Assembly (NCBI GenBank): GCA_026770615.1
Contig: MU631366.1
Span: 283,399 to 303,499, forward strand
Length of the DNA: 20,101 nucleotides
Direction: 5' to 3'
Origin: Pavlovales sp. CCMP2436
Lineage: Eukaryota > Haptophyta > Pavlovophyceae > Pavlovales
Shown here: one piece after another, positions 1 through 8,403 of the stretch
Numbering within the stretch: the first letter of the stretch is position 1
Layout of the letters: each line of letters starts with the position of its first letter
Made by a program: the position numbers and the translations under genes
Notes under the pieces: model-generated
The model's database searches: none
What the model was told of the DNA's origin: nothing
Seen by the model: only the letters and a program-made list of their open reading frames with translations

Positions 1-326
1 CTTGGGCAGAATGCGATAGTCTTAACCTCTATTAGCTGCAGCCGACCCCTCGCTCGGTCGACGCGCACGACGACGTCCGGCGTGATGACGCGGAGACTGT
101 GCGTCTGGCCGGTCAGCGCTGCCTGCGCCTGTGCGGCTGCGATGGCGGCTGGCGGGAGAACGGATGAGAAGAAGGCGGAGTCCTCTGCGACAGCGTAGCC
201 GCCGACGTCCTTGATCGCGCTGGCAAGCGTTTGCACGATCGGATCATGGCGGAAGATCGACTCCTGGTTGCCTGTCCACGCTGCGGCGACGGCAATGTCG
301 CCGTATGCGTCGAGGGGGCCCTGCAT
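1..326 (-). CDS. Partial GC-rich ORF, PD-(D/E)XK nuclease-like end (runs off window)
   Basis: An uninterrupted frame runs from an ATG at 326-324 to the window edge (108 codons, no stop). It is Ala-rich in the middle and then reads PDVVVRVDRARG followed by LQLIEVKTI. The spacing of PD, a hydrophobic strand, and E-V-K matches the core of PD-(D/E)XK nucleases, but a single motif in a partial protein is weak support. The base composition is GC-rich, unlike the AT-rich DNA that begins right after the ATG. An in-frame TAA lies a few codons upstream of the ATG, inside the AT-rich DNA. The ORF may therefore start here by chance, with its true N-terminus removed by the neighbouring insertion. Function is unknown; it could be a mobile-element gene of the host. 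Confidence 0.45.
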   Translation of the reverse strand, partial: MQGPLDAYGDIAVAAAWTGNQESIFRHDPIVQTLASAIKDVGGYAVAEDSAFFSSVLPPAAIAAAQAQAALTGQTHSLRVITPDVVVRVDRARGRLQLIEVKTIAFCP

Positions 327-346
327 GATATATTTTTTTTATTTTT

Positions 347-1040
347 TTAGTATCTTAATACGTTTTCTGTAAGTTTTTCACGTATCGACTGAGCTGATAC
401 ACCAAATTGTACAGCTACTAATCTAATGACCTCTTTTTTTCCAATGGATGGGTTTTTCGTCGTCACAATGAAAGCATTAATTCATTGGATGTTTGAATTA
501 ATTAAACTAGAGGCTTGAGGTCCTTGAATTGGTCGACGTGACGGACTGGCAAATTGTGGCTGGCTTATACCCGTTATCGGTGTCTGTGGCGTTTGTGGCG
601 TCTGTGGCGTGCCTATTTCTGAAACATCATCAACCAAATCATCAACAGAATTGTCTTTCATCGATGTTGATAAAATTACTCTTTTATTGGTTTTCGGGTC
701 CAATTTTGTGAGATATTACCCAGAACTTCTCGGGTATATGGCGTATCTTCTCTCATTGATTGACCCTGACCATACATTGGGTATAAAAACGGATCTTCTT
801 CGTCTTGAACAGGTTTCATCCATGTATCAAACGGAGTTTTATGAAAATCTTCTGTTACATAAAAACCGTTCGTTATTTCTTGTAAAAGTTGCGAATATTT
901 TGTGAAAGTCTTCCCAGTGTAATACATCTTATCGAATTAACCAATAAATTTGACGTCTGTATTTCCATTATACGGTTTTCCATCTATGGTTTTGAAATAA
1001 TAGTTTTCTGTTGATTATAATCCTCAAATTTTTCGTTCAT
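347..1040 (-). pseudogene. Decayed PLV protein, Pro/Thr-rich linker and C-terminal HTH-like segment
   Basis: This gene is reconstructed from several minus-strand pieces. An ATG at 1040 starts MNEKFEDYN. After a shift, the frame ending IDGKPYNGNTDVKFIG runs to an in-frame TAA and continues as MYYTGKTFTKYSQLL from 927. A frameshift near 690-700 moves into the frame that holds VDDLVDDVSEIG and a TPQTPQTPQTP run. An in-frame TGA near 482 separates a final piece containing KKEVIRLVAVQFGVSAQSI, ending at TAA 349-347. That last piece has the hydrophobic spacing of a helix-turn-helix, but this is only a resemblance. The total would be roughly 230 residues. It starts just inside the end of the packaging ATPase gene and reads the same way, so both may be in one transcription unit. 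I do not recognise the family. The plus-strand frame over the same DNA looks like an antisense shadow. Confidence 0.6.
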
Positions 1041-1060
1041 CTCTGCATCATATAAACATT

Positions 1061-1771
1061 TTATTTCATGGTCAATTTAGACAAAAAATTATAGACGTTC
1101 GTATTAGAGTCGATATTCATAAATTGGTGTCGTTCTGATTCAGACGGGAATATGTAATTCTAATATATTTCAAAGTCTTGTTTAGACATACCGATCTCAT
1201 CACTAATCGATCCAATCTCGCGCTTATTTGACGGCTTAAAAAAAATCCAATGCGCGATGTTTTTACGCAAATTTAATGGAATGCTTCGGAAAGTTTGCGT
1301 TAAGAATATGATACTCATTTTTTGATATCTTCTGTTAGCGATCCAACGAATAAATACTTTCTGTAATTCTATATTTTTTAATTTTGACATAAATTCGTCA
1401 ATAATTATTAAACTATTCTTACGAGCTTTTCGAGTTTTGTCAATTTCCATCTGAACTTCGTCGAGAGTCTGTAAATCCATTTCGTGATATACTCGAGGAT
1501 GAGTTTGAAAAGGATTGCTCTCCATCGACGAAATTGATGCTTGTGGTTGAAATATAAAAACTCTGTCGAATACATTCTTATATATTTTAGGATTTCATTG
1601 CGTAATCATGCTCGTTAAAAGCGACGTTTTACCACTGCCAGGCGGTGCGCACATTGCCATTGAAAACGATGAATTCGGTAATGGGCTAGGTATTTGACTG
1701 TGTAAAACATTGTCTACAGAGAATTTCGGTATTTCCAGGTGAATATCGTTAACTTCTTCTGAGATAGACAT
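1061..1771 (-). pseudogene. FtsK/HerA-A32-type genome packaging ATPase, two in-frame stops
   Basis: The packaging ATPase pumps viral dsDNA into preformed capsids. One frame of 237 codons runs from ATG 1771 to TAA 1063-1061. It shows Walker A (APPGSGKTS, residues 42-50), Walker B (LIIIDEF, Asp125-Glu126) and a sensor strand ending FLTQTF (Gln159). It ends with a C-terminal strand-helix region rich in Phe, as in PLV and virophage ATPases. Length (~236 residues) suits the family. The frame is intact except for a TGA at 1597-1595, just after Walker A, and a TAG at 1162-1160 near the C-terminus. It is the best-preserved hallmark gene here. It lies back to back with the plus-strand capsid cluster, with one small minus gene between. 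Identification is firm from motif order; the loss of function is inferred from the stops. Confidence 0.88.
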
Positions 1772-1794
1772 TATTATAAATAGCTGAGGTTTTT

Positions 1795-2167
1795 TTATCT
1801 GTCTAAAAGATGTTCAAATAACATCAGTTTGTCCCTAGGTGAAAAATATCGTGTTTTTTGACGAACTATTTCGAGTTCTTCTAAAATTATCGGCTCATCT
1901 ATAACGACGGGTTCAACGATTTAAGGTTTTATTAACAAAGCTTCTAATTCTAGTATTTTGTTGTATAGGACGTCTTGGTCACGCTTCCATTTTGATGGAC
2001 TACGTTTTTTCTAATCGTCTTTCAGTACTTTGTTACGAATATTTCTATTGATTGTGACATTTTTCCCAAACGGCTTGTTGTGCTTCTGATTTTTCTCGTT
2101 TAATTTTAATCGGCGCTTCGACTGGTGCTTCTATAATTTCTTCTTCAGTACTGACAATTTTCCTCAT
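1795..2167 (-). pseudogene. Decayed Lys/Glu-rich hypothetical protein
   Basis: Minus-strand pieces in two frames look like one charged protein. From ATG 2167 a piece begins MRKIVSTEEEIIEAPVEAP and stays open to a TAG after about 40 codons. A second frame takes over near 2050 with RDQDVLYNKILELEALL and later PIILEELEIVRQKTRYFSPR, ending at TAA 1797-1795. The second part holds at least two in-frame stops. The composition (Glu, Lys, Leu heptad-like runs) suggests a coiled coil. The gene lies 24 bases upstream of the ATPase start on the same strand and 13 bases from a divergent plus-strand gene, so the 2168-2180 gap should hold a bidirectional promoter. The family is not recognised; a start at 2171 in another frame is also possible. 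Confidence 0.5.
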
Positions 2168-2180
2168 CCATTATCAACTA

Positions 2181-2493
2181 ATGTTAAGCGCAGAAAATAA
2201 ATCAAACCTATATTCAAAAATAGTGATACTAAATGTTTTATAAATAACGATGTGGATAAATGTCTTTCTAAATTGTTAGACGATAATTTAAAAATCGAAA
2301 GTGATGGTGAATTTGTTGATAAAGTTTTTGAACAATATTAACGTTTAGTATATGATTATGCAACAGTTGATTATTACAAACGTCTTTATCCTGGTTGTTT
2401 ACCCGATGAAGTTCATATAATATTGTCTAAACTTATTTTCTTAGCTTTAATTTATAGTAAAAATGTTCGGTACGATTTCAAAAAAATCTAAAT
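2181..2493 (+). pseudogene. Small hypothetical PLV protein, frameshifted, one in-frame TAA
   Basis: An ATG near 2181 opens a frame that closes after about 20 codons. The neighbouring frame then carries a convincing protein-like stretch (NNDVDKCLSKLLDDNL, then DYATVDYYKRLYPG and LPDEVHIILSKLIFLAL) to a TAA at 2491-2493. A TAA at 2339-2341 interrupts it. The intact product would be about 100 residues, acidic, with a hydrophobic C-terminal helix. The end overlaps the start of the next plus-strand gene (2463) in another frame, as in compact viral gene clusters. It is probably the first gene of the plus-strand capsid cluster. No family is recognised, and the start codon is uncertain because of the early frameshift. 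Confidence 0.45.
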
Positions 2494-2681
2494 TTGATTC
2501 GGCGGCGACAAATAAACGGGGATTTGGTACGGTGGCAAAAAAATACGTAGCTAAAGGGTTAAACGGTATTGCTGATGTAACTTCTGTCGGTAGTATTGTC
2601 AAACCAGAATTAGGAATTGTATCTGGCGTTTCTCGACGTGTTGCGAAAGGCTTGGAATCAGGTGGGTTTGAAAATTCCTAA
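2463..2681 (+). CDS. Small basic Gly/Lys-rich protein in capsid cluster
   Basis: This intact 72-codon frame lies directly upstream of the capsid gene on the same strand, 26 bases before its ATG. The N-terminal third is basic (FGTISKKSKFDS, then KRGFGTVAKKYVAKG). The rest is rich in Gly, Val and Ser with weak hydrophobic stretches (IADVTSVGSIVKPELGIVSG). It has no Cys and no clear signal peptide or transmembrane helix. Position and composition would suit a small virion-associated or DNA-binding protein, but this is inference from context only. It is one of the few undamaged frames in the provirus, which may be chance because it is short. It could also be the surviving N-terminus of a longer gene. 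Confidence 0.5.
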   Translation: MFGTISKKSKFDSAATNKRGFGTVAKKYVAKGLNGIADVTSVGSIVKPELGIVSGVSRRVAKGLESGGFENS

Positions 2682-2707
2682 ATGCTTTATTTTTTATTTT
2701 CTCAGCT

Positions 2708-4177
2708 ATGAATTCTAAGAAAAATGGAAGAATCTCTCGTAGAAGAAATAGAGTGTAGCAAAAAAAAATTGATGGGGGCGGCGCCGGCGCAGTTAAAAGG
2801 ACCGGTACAGTGAACGTTTGGTAACCAAGTGATCAAATTCGTGATCCCTGCGTCGAGCAAGGGCCACTTCTTCCAGAATGATGAGTCATATCTCCAGTTT
2901 CGTATTAACAATGCTACTAATACATCGTTCATTATCGACGCTAGTGCTTTCTCAATTCTTGGTAAAGTTGAGGTATTCTTCGGTGGAAATAGAATTAGTT
3001 TTGTAAGCAATGTTAATATGTTTGGTAACATGCTTTTAGATAACGCGGTATCTGCCGATGACAGAGCGATCGTTTGGAACGCGTCAGCTACTTCTATTGC
3101 TTTGTTCACAACTGGTACACCCACAGTCAACAGTTTACAAGCTGACGCATCAACGGGTTTATTTTTAAGGAGAGGACAAGTAATTAATGCGGGCGGTTAT
3201 CTCGACGTGTGTATTCCAATTCCATGCGGCATTCTCTCGCCACAAGGTCTCATGAAAAATATTCCCATGTCGCAATTGAAAGATGACCTGATTTTGACTT
3301 TGACTACTTCGAGCGTAGCAAAATGGGGTTGAATTAGTGCTGGCGTTTTGACTGTATCAAATGCTGACCCAGTTATTTATCAACAAAGTTGTTTACCAGT
3401 GCTCAATGCTCCAGGTTGATGGCAGAGTTGACGAAGCTATTAACAAGAGTATTATTAACGAAACCTATACTATTCACAAGAGTATTATTAACGAAACCTA
3501 TACTATTAACAAGAGTTTATTAACGAAACCTATACTATACCAGCTACAGACGTAATGTCATATACTCAATCAATCGCAGCAGGAAGCGGTGCTATAATCA
3601 ATATTCCAGCTCGTCTTAAAAGTGTCAAACAGATTTTTACGTATTTTCTCGTTTATTGACTTCTACTAATATCCATACCATTGTGCCATCGGTAGCTACT
3701 ACAAATGTGCTTTCCTCGGCAGAAGTAGTGCCTATTAACAGTTCGGGGATGAATGGAGCTTCTTCGACATTTATTAATGGGGATGCTTATCTAACAGCTA
3801 ATGGTGTACAACTAGGAGGTATCACTCATTGGCGTCTTCGAGTGGGGGGTAAAAATCATAATATTTGTAATGATCCACGAGCAGAAGGCAGGTTCGAATT
3901 AATGAAAGTTTTCCATAAACTCAACAGTTCTGACCAATCATCGTCTATTACTGAAAAACAGTACCTCGAAGAAGCGTTTATCAGGTGTTTGTCTCTTGAG
4001 TCCTACGGCGCTGATCAGACGTATTATGATGGACTAGAATTCTCAAATGCCGGCAGCGTACAACTTGAGGTAAGTGGATCGTTCCCACTTTGTGTTGCTC
4101 ATGTGTGGTTAGTTTATGACAAAGTAATTACAATCTCTAACGGACTTATGTCTTATATAGAATTTCTTTTTATTTAA
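2708..4177 (+). pseudogene. PLV-type double-jelly-roll major capsid protein, multiply frameshifted
   Basis: This is the major capsid protein that would form the hexon-like capsomers. ATG 2708 starts a basic, Ser/Arg/Lys-rich N-arm, stopped by TAG at 2756-2758. It resumes through a Gly-rich stretch and, after a 1-base shift near 2820, enters the first jelly roll (FVIPASSKGHFF, then SYLQFRINNAT and KVEVFFGGNRI). A TGA sits at 3330-3332, followed by a shift near 3413. A 33-bp unit is triplicated at 3442-3539, its third copy one base short. Another shift near 3640 leads to the C-terminal half (NGVQLGGITHWRLRVGGK, then AEGRFELMKVFHKL and the final strand). About 485 codons is normal for PLV capsid proteins. 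The strand pattern and the RVGG...AE.F...FHKL signature match PLV capsids better than virophage ones. It is flanked by small capsid-cluster genes upstream and a convergent small gene downstream. Confidence 0.85.
3442..3539 (+). repeat. 33-bp tandem triplication inside the capsid gene
   Basis: Units lie at 3442-3474, 3475-3507 and 3508-3539. Each encodes (N/H)KSIINETYTI. The first two are identical except for the first codon, and the third lacks one base, which shifts the frame back towards that of the first jelly roll. One copy is presumably ancestral. Confidence 0.92.
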
Positions 4178-4182
4178 ATTGC

Positions 4183-4493
4183 TTAAAACTTATAAAATCG
4201 TTGTAATTTCTTTGTTTTAGGTATAATTTTTTTACTTATTTGCTCAACTTGCCGCATTGTGTTATGACATATGAAAATATCTTTTTCATCTAAAATAGAA
4301 TTTAATAGATTAATAATGATAGTATGATCATTTGATATGTCATTCATCAGATTGATAACAGATATACAAAAAAAATTTAGAATTTCCATTTGGATCACTA
4401 TTTAGTAAGTTCTACCATTACTGTGCTTTTTTATATGTCAACTTTATAAGATTCCAAATTTGGATTTATATTTTCTTTGTTATATTCATTCAT
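4183..4493 (-). pseudogene. Short orphan protein downstream of the capsid gene, convergent
   Basis: The minus strand has an ATG at 4493 (MNEYNKENINPNLESYKV) that closes at TAA after about 20 codons. A second frame follows from 4398 to 4183 (71 codons). It has hydrophobic, Asn/Ile-rich stretches (FFCISVINLMNDISND) and a basic tail (QISKKIIPKTKKLQRFYKF). Two stops and at least one frame change lie between the pieces. They may be one decayed gene of about 100 residues or unrelated open stretches; the strong A+T bias makes chance frames likely. It ends 5 bases from the capsid stop, in the convergent arrangement typical of compact viral genomes. No function can be assigned. Confidence 0.35.
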
Positions 4494-4540
4494 AATTGTT
4501 ATATTAATCTAATAAAAATATATACTTTTTTTTACGCATT

Positions 4541-5118
4541 TCAAATACAACCGATCTCTTTACGACAAAACAAGCAAGGTATCGTTACCTCATCTTCGTC
4601 GTCTTCATCTTCTTTTTCCGGAATCCTAAACCAACAACGATAACATAGGTCTTTTTTACAACATGGCGTTTTAGTACTAGTGATGTCGAAGCAAACACCA
4701 CACTCATCAATCGATAATTTTACATTATTTAGATTTTTTAAGGCTGATGTTAAACTGTCTGAGTCATATTGAGTTGGTTGTAATGTACCGTAGTATGTTA
4801 ATTTCAAATGTTCGATAGTGATGAACAAGTTTTTACACCATTTAATTAATGATTTATGTGTTGTTAATTCATCGCTATATTCGTATTGTTCAGAATATAA
4901 TAATACACTCTCATGATCTTCAATAACATTTTTGCTTTCCAAAACGAAGCACACTACTCCTTTCCGGAATCGAAATATAGCATTGCATTTAACTCCATCA
5001 ATGCTATCAAGTATTTGAATATATAATTCTGTCTTAATTTTATTAGTTAAGCTTTGTTCATACTGATTGAATATGATCCTTGCCAAAATAGTATGCCTTC
5101 TTCTTTTACTTCTTCCAT
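4541..5118 (-). CDS. RING-like zinc-binding protein
   Basis: An open frame of about 181 codons ends at 4541 with a Cys-rich module. Counting from codon 5086, Cys lies at 129, 132, 142, 143, 148, 151, 171 and 174. These form CGVC, PCC, LCYRC and PCLFC, with an acidic insert (EKEDEDDEDE) before the last pair. This is the layout of a RING/RING-variant finger, with Cys or Lys where the usual His would be. RING proteins typically act as E3 ubiquitin ligases, and large DNA viruses and PLVs often carry them. The N-terminal 120 residues show no known fold. The frame has no ATG: the natural start is probably ATG 5118 (MEEVKEEG) in a neighbouring frame, implying one frameshift near 5085. Otherwise it is intact. 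The upstream 5119-5398 region holds a pentanucleotide repeat and an inverted repeat. Confidence 0.65.
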
Positions 5119-5166
5119 GTTCTTAGTTATCTAAATAATTGTTAGATGAATCATTTTTTTTAAACG

Positions 5167-5195
5167 TTCCTTTCCTTTCCTTTCCTTTCCTTTCC
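5167..5195 (+). repeat. (TTTCC)n pentanucleotide microsatellite
   Basis: Five full TTTCC units and a partial one lie about 50 bases upstream of the RING gene's probable start. Confidence 0.9.
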
Positions 5196-5294
5196 CTTTA
5201 CTTTATACTAAATTTATATGATACTAATATTTATACTTTTAAACTTCATGAGAGAAATATATAGAAGATAGAATATAATAGAGGTAGAGAAAAA

Positions 5295-5386
5295 GGTGCT
5301 AGTGGTGCTAGTCAACACCAAATCATTTACACAGATAGAACTCCCAAATTATAAAAAAAATGGGTTTGACTAGCACGCCTAGCACC
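5295..5386. repeat. Imperfect inverted repeat between primase-helicase end and RING gene
   Basis: Arms at 5295-5315 and 5366-5386 match at 19 of 21 positions and enclose a 50-base AT-rich spacer. Each arm is itself a near-duplicate of GGTGCTAG followed by GTGCTAGTCAA, so the structure is a repeat of a repeat. It lies 12 bases past the primase-helicase stop and about 180 bases before the RING gene start. It could be a terminator, a replication or regulatory site, or the remnant of a small MITE. Confidence 0.75.
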
Positions 5387-7060
5387 GATTAACTATATTT
5401 AGTCTTCGTCATTTGATTGTTTAACAAGCCCACCGAAATATTGACCTTTTTTATCCCTACCATGAGTAATCCCACCAATTCCAAGCATATCATCCTTAAA
5501 TCTTGACCGTGTCATTTTATCGTTTGTATAGTTCTTAAAATCATTGAATATTTCAGTTGATGTAAATCTCTTTTTATCATCTCCAGTTAACATGTCTATC
5601 CATACTGAAACCAAGTACTATATTCGAGTCTGCAATATACTCATAGCTATCATCTATGATTTGCTTAGGGACATTCTCAATTTCAGCGATAGAACTTGTG
5701 CTAATAAAATGGTCAATCAATAAACGTATGTATGTATTACGAATAGTATCAGTAGATAATTCAATAACAAATTCATTATTAAGTTTAGCGTGATATCTAT
5801 TTTCTGGGTCAAGATTTACGGCAAATTTCACAGGGTGGTTAACAATACGAACACGTCTACCAATACCTCCATCTACTGAACTAAGCCCAGGTTTATTGTT
5901 ACAAGCAGCTTCTATGCGGAAGAAGATGGGAAACTCCACAGCATCTTTATATAACCCACGAGTCTTTCGGTATGCTTTATGACCGTCTGCTATCTTCTTC
6001 AATAATGCTACTTGTAGTTTATTATCTGTGTCACTCTCAGTTTCATTGAAAAATACCATACGTCTACCTTTCGCAAGATACAACTCAGAAGTCGAGTTCG
6101 AACTTTCTGGTGCTTTTATAATTGTCTCTGCGTTTACTTCAATAAAGTAATTACCAAGAACTTTTTTAAGCATGACTATTCTAGTGCTTTTCGAATTACA
6201 TCCCGAACCGGTATGAATATTAAATATTTGGAATATTCTTTCACCATTTAATAGTAGACTGTCATTATTACACATATAATTACGAACATCTTCACCTGGG
6301 TAAATAGTAGTATACTAGTCTTCAATAATAGTTTTAGATTTCTCATAAATATTTTCACGATATAAATATCCCGTATTATTCATTATGTAATCAGACGGTA
6401 GAATATCGCGCAATTTTTTAGTACGACAATCCAGTACTTTGTTACTGAATGCGAACAAGTTCCTATAACTGCAAATCTTTTTCTCAAAGAAGCAGTTATA
6501 TGAAAAGTCGATCATAGTCATATCGACAACTCCTTTCAAATATGGACTTTATAGTAATTTAGTGGCGATCTCATTAGCAGTCTTTGCTTTTTTTGATTTT
6601 TATTGAGATCTTAATCATCCATATCTGGCGAAATATCATTATAAAACATTTTAGACATTTTAATAAATACCTCATGTATAACGGATTTAATTAACGCTTT
6701 AATAACGATCGGTTTGTTGCGTTTGTTCCATAAATTATTAATATCACAATGAAACCACATATCAACATCGTCATCATACACAATAGAATCTTTTAAAATT
6801 AACTTTGTGATATTTGAAATAGACGCATGTGTACCATTATCGTTAATGGCTTTCATAATAATAGACTCATAAAAATCGATGAACTCATCAACTCCTGACA
6901 TATATTTATTAATAAGTAAATTAACATCTTCATCGTTTTCTACCAAAGTCTTTATAATTTTGTGGTTAATAAGATTGTAATATTTTAAGTCATCTACCTT
7001 TAGGCACTCAAATAGATATTTCCATCCTAAAGTCATCTCACCATTTCTATTATATGCCTT

Positions 7061-7145
7061 ATCAAAAAAAGCATCAATCTTATCAAAAAGGTAGATATCA
7101 AAAAGGGCATCAATCTTATTTAAAAAGGGCATCAATCTTATTATC
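7061..7145 (-). repeat. Short tandem triplication inside the primase-helicase gene
   Basis: Three imperfect copies of a ~20-35-bp unit containing AAGATTGATGC (reading minus, DNKIDA(L/F)F) lie side by side. Only one fits the expected protein; the others bring stops and frame changes. Confidence 0.75.
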
Positions 7146-7164
7146 ATTGTACTTATTAGATTCT

Positions 7165-7190
7165 TTCGAAAACTGATTTCGAAAACTGAT
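7165..7190 (-). repeat. Exact 13-bp tandem duplication in the primase-helicase gene
   Basis: TTCGAAAACTGAT occurs at 7165-7177 and again at 7178-7190. The duplication (13 is not a multiple of 3) breaks the frame at QFSKS and causes the double stop just downstream. Confidence 0.9.
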
Positions 7191-8052
7191 GTACCAACTT
7201 AGAACATTTCGACATACCAACGCCTTCTTCCTCACAAATCCTGACAATAGGCCACACAATCTTAGTCCATGTCTCGTAATCGTCACATTTTTTAATCGAA
7301 AGTTTATTTATTATATTTGTAAGCTTTCTTTCGACTACAACGCTATCAATTTTCTCCTCTTTATTTTCGTCTGCTTGTTTAATAGCGTCTTTTTCTCTTC
7401 TTCTTTTCTCTCCTCTCTAATTCTTAACATATCAAAGCTATCAGTATATGTAGTATCATAATCTTCTAGTACATATAATCGAACAATTCACAGGAACTAA
7501 TGGCGGTACTGTTACTAGTGTGGAGTCTTTATTTTTTTGAGTAGTATGTGGTGTGTAAAGTACCCTATTCTGACCGTAAATACTCATATCATAATATTCG
7601 ATAGTATTAAGTTTGTGTAACTTACATAAGCTCATCATATTTACCCATTTAATACGCACATTATCGACATAAATCCGATAAGAATATTTCATCTTACCAT
7701 TGTATTCTCTTGGTTCGCGTTTAGCATAATTTATTTTTAGATTTTATAAATACAGCTTGGATACGAATAATTTTAGCAGCAATATCAATATCATAATACG
7801 CATCGATATCAAAAACTGGTTAAATATACTGATCAGGTTCACCCATAAGTTCAGCGGCATATTTCCAATTTTGTATACCCTTCATATAATCATGTTCTGT
7901 TTCATACGTTACTTTCTTTTTACGATCAAATATATTCACAACAACAACTTTACCGAATGAACTCATTTATATTAAGCCTAGAAAATAATTCTTAAGGATT
8001 TATGTTTAAGTCATTTCAAAAAAGGAATCATTTTTTTATTCACCGGCAAAAT

Positions 8053-8324
8053 TCATTGACCGGCAAATTGGATATTTTGAAGAGAGGCTTCAATCCTTTC
8101 CATTATTCTACGAAGAAAATATTGTTTGTTATAAGCGCATTTATTGCCTTTACATTAGGATCGAGATATCTATCACGTTATTCCTTTAGAATCTTCTCGC
8201 GAAATTCACTATCGGAGTTATAGTAAGACATCATGCCCTCTTTATTACGTTTTCTTTCAGCAGCATAATACTCAGGATGATCGCGCCGGTACTGAGTCAT
8301 CTGCGACACCTTGGGAAGATCCAT
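8053..8324 (-). pseudogene. Small charged PLV protein (HPEYYAAERKR motif), one stop and one frameshift
   Basis: From ATG 8324 the frame reads MDLPKVSQMTQYRRD, then HPEYYAAERKRNKEG and NSDSEFREKILKE, to a TAA at 8180-8178. It resumes with RDRYLDPNVK and then shifts near 8140 into a frame carrying NKQYFLRRIMERIEASLQ, ending at TGA 8055-8053. The intact form would have about 90 residues. It is rich in Tyr, Glu, Arg and Lys, with two related segments (PEYY..E.KR and SEFREK), a pattern I recall from small hypothetical proteins of algal viruses and PLVs. Function is unknown; DNA binding is conceivable from the basic helices. It lies between primase-helicase and recombinase on the same strand, so probably in one transcription unit. 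The overlapping plus-strand frame (8002-8223) looks like an antisense shadow. Confidence 0.55.
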
Positions 8325-8403
8325 AAGAACTAAGAACTTAGATTTAAAATTTATATATTACATAATAATCTTAAATGAAACCAAAAAAATTAGTCTTACG
8401 TAT

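Larger units (their letters stand above)
5399..7966 (-). pseudogene. AEP primase-SF3 (D5-like) helicase fusion, multiply broken
   Basis: This replication protein would prime and unwind viral DNA. From ATG 7966 a frame runs 48 codons to TAA 7822-7820, then continues into the primase catalytic motif (PVFDIDAYYDIDI, Asp-x-Asp). A shift near 7730 leads to KREPREYNGKMKYSYRIYV and the second AEP motif (EYYDMSIYGQNRVL). After another shift near 7470 come a charged linker and a PriCT-like helical region (CDDYETWTKIVWPI). A D5_N-like segment follows (LFAFSNKVLDCRTKKLRDIL). The SF3 core shows Walker A (GSGCNSKST), Walker B (RMVFFNETE), sensor (AACNNKPG) and Arg finger (GIGRRVRI). A TAG sits at 6317-6315, a shift near 5600, and a last intact piece ends in NDED at TAA 5401-5399. 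Roughly 850 residues fits PLV primase-helicases. Ser in place of Gly in the Walker A loop is not necessarily disabling. Short tandem duplications at 7061-7145 and 7165-7190 add to the damage. Confidence 0.88.

Noticed and set aside
609..905. 98-codon plus-strand ORF
   Set aside because: It lies antisense to the minus-strand gene at 1040-347, which joins better to its neighbours and has a more protein-like composition.
2702..3130. 142-codon minus-strand ORF
   Set aside because: Antisense shadow of the first jelly roll of the capsid gene.
7189..7461. 90-codon plus-strand ORF rich in Phe/Ser/Leu
   Set aside because: Antisense to the primase linker and PriCT-like region, whose minus-strand translation is clearly charged and conserved-looking.
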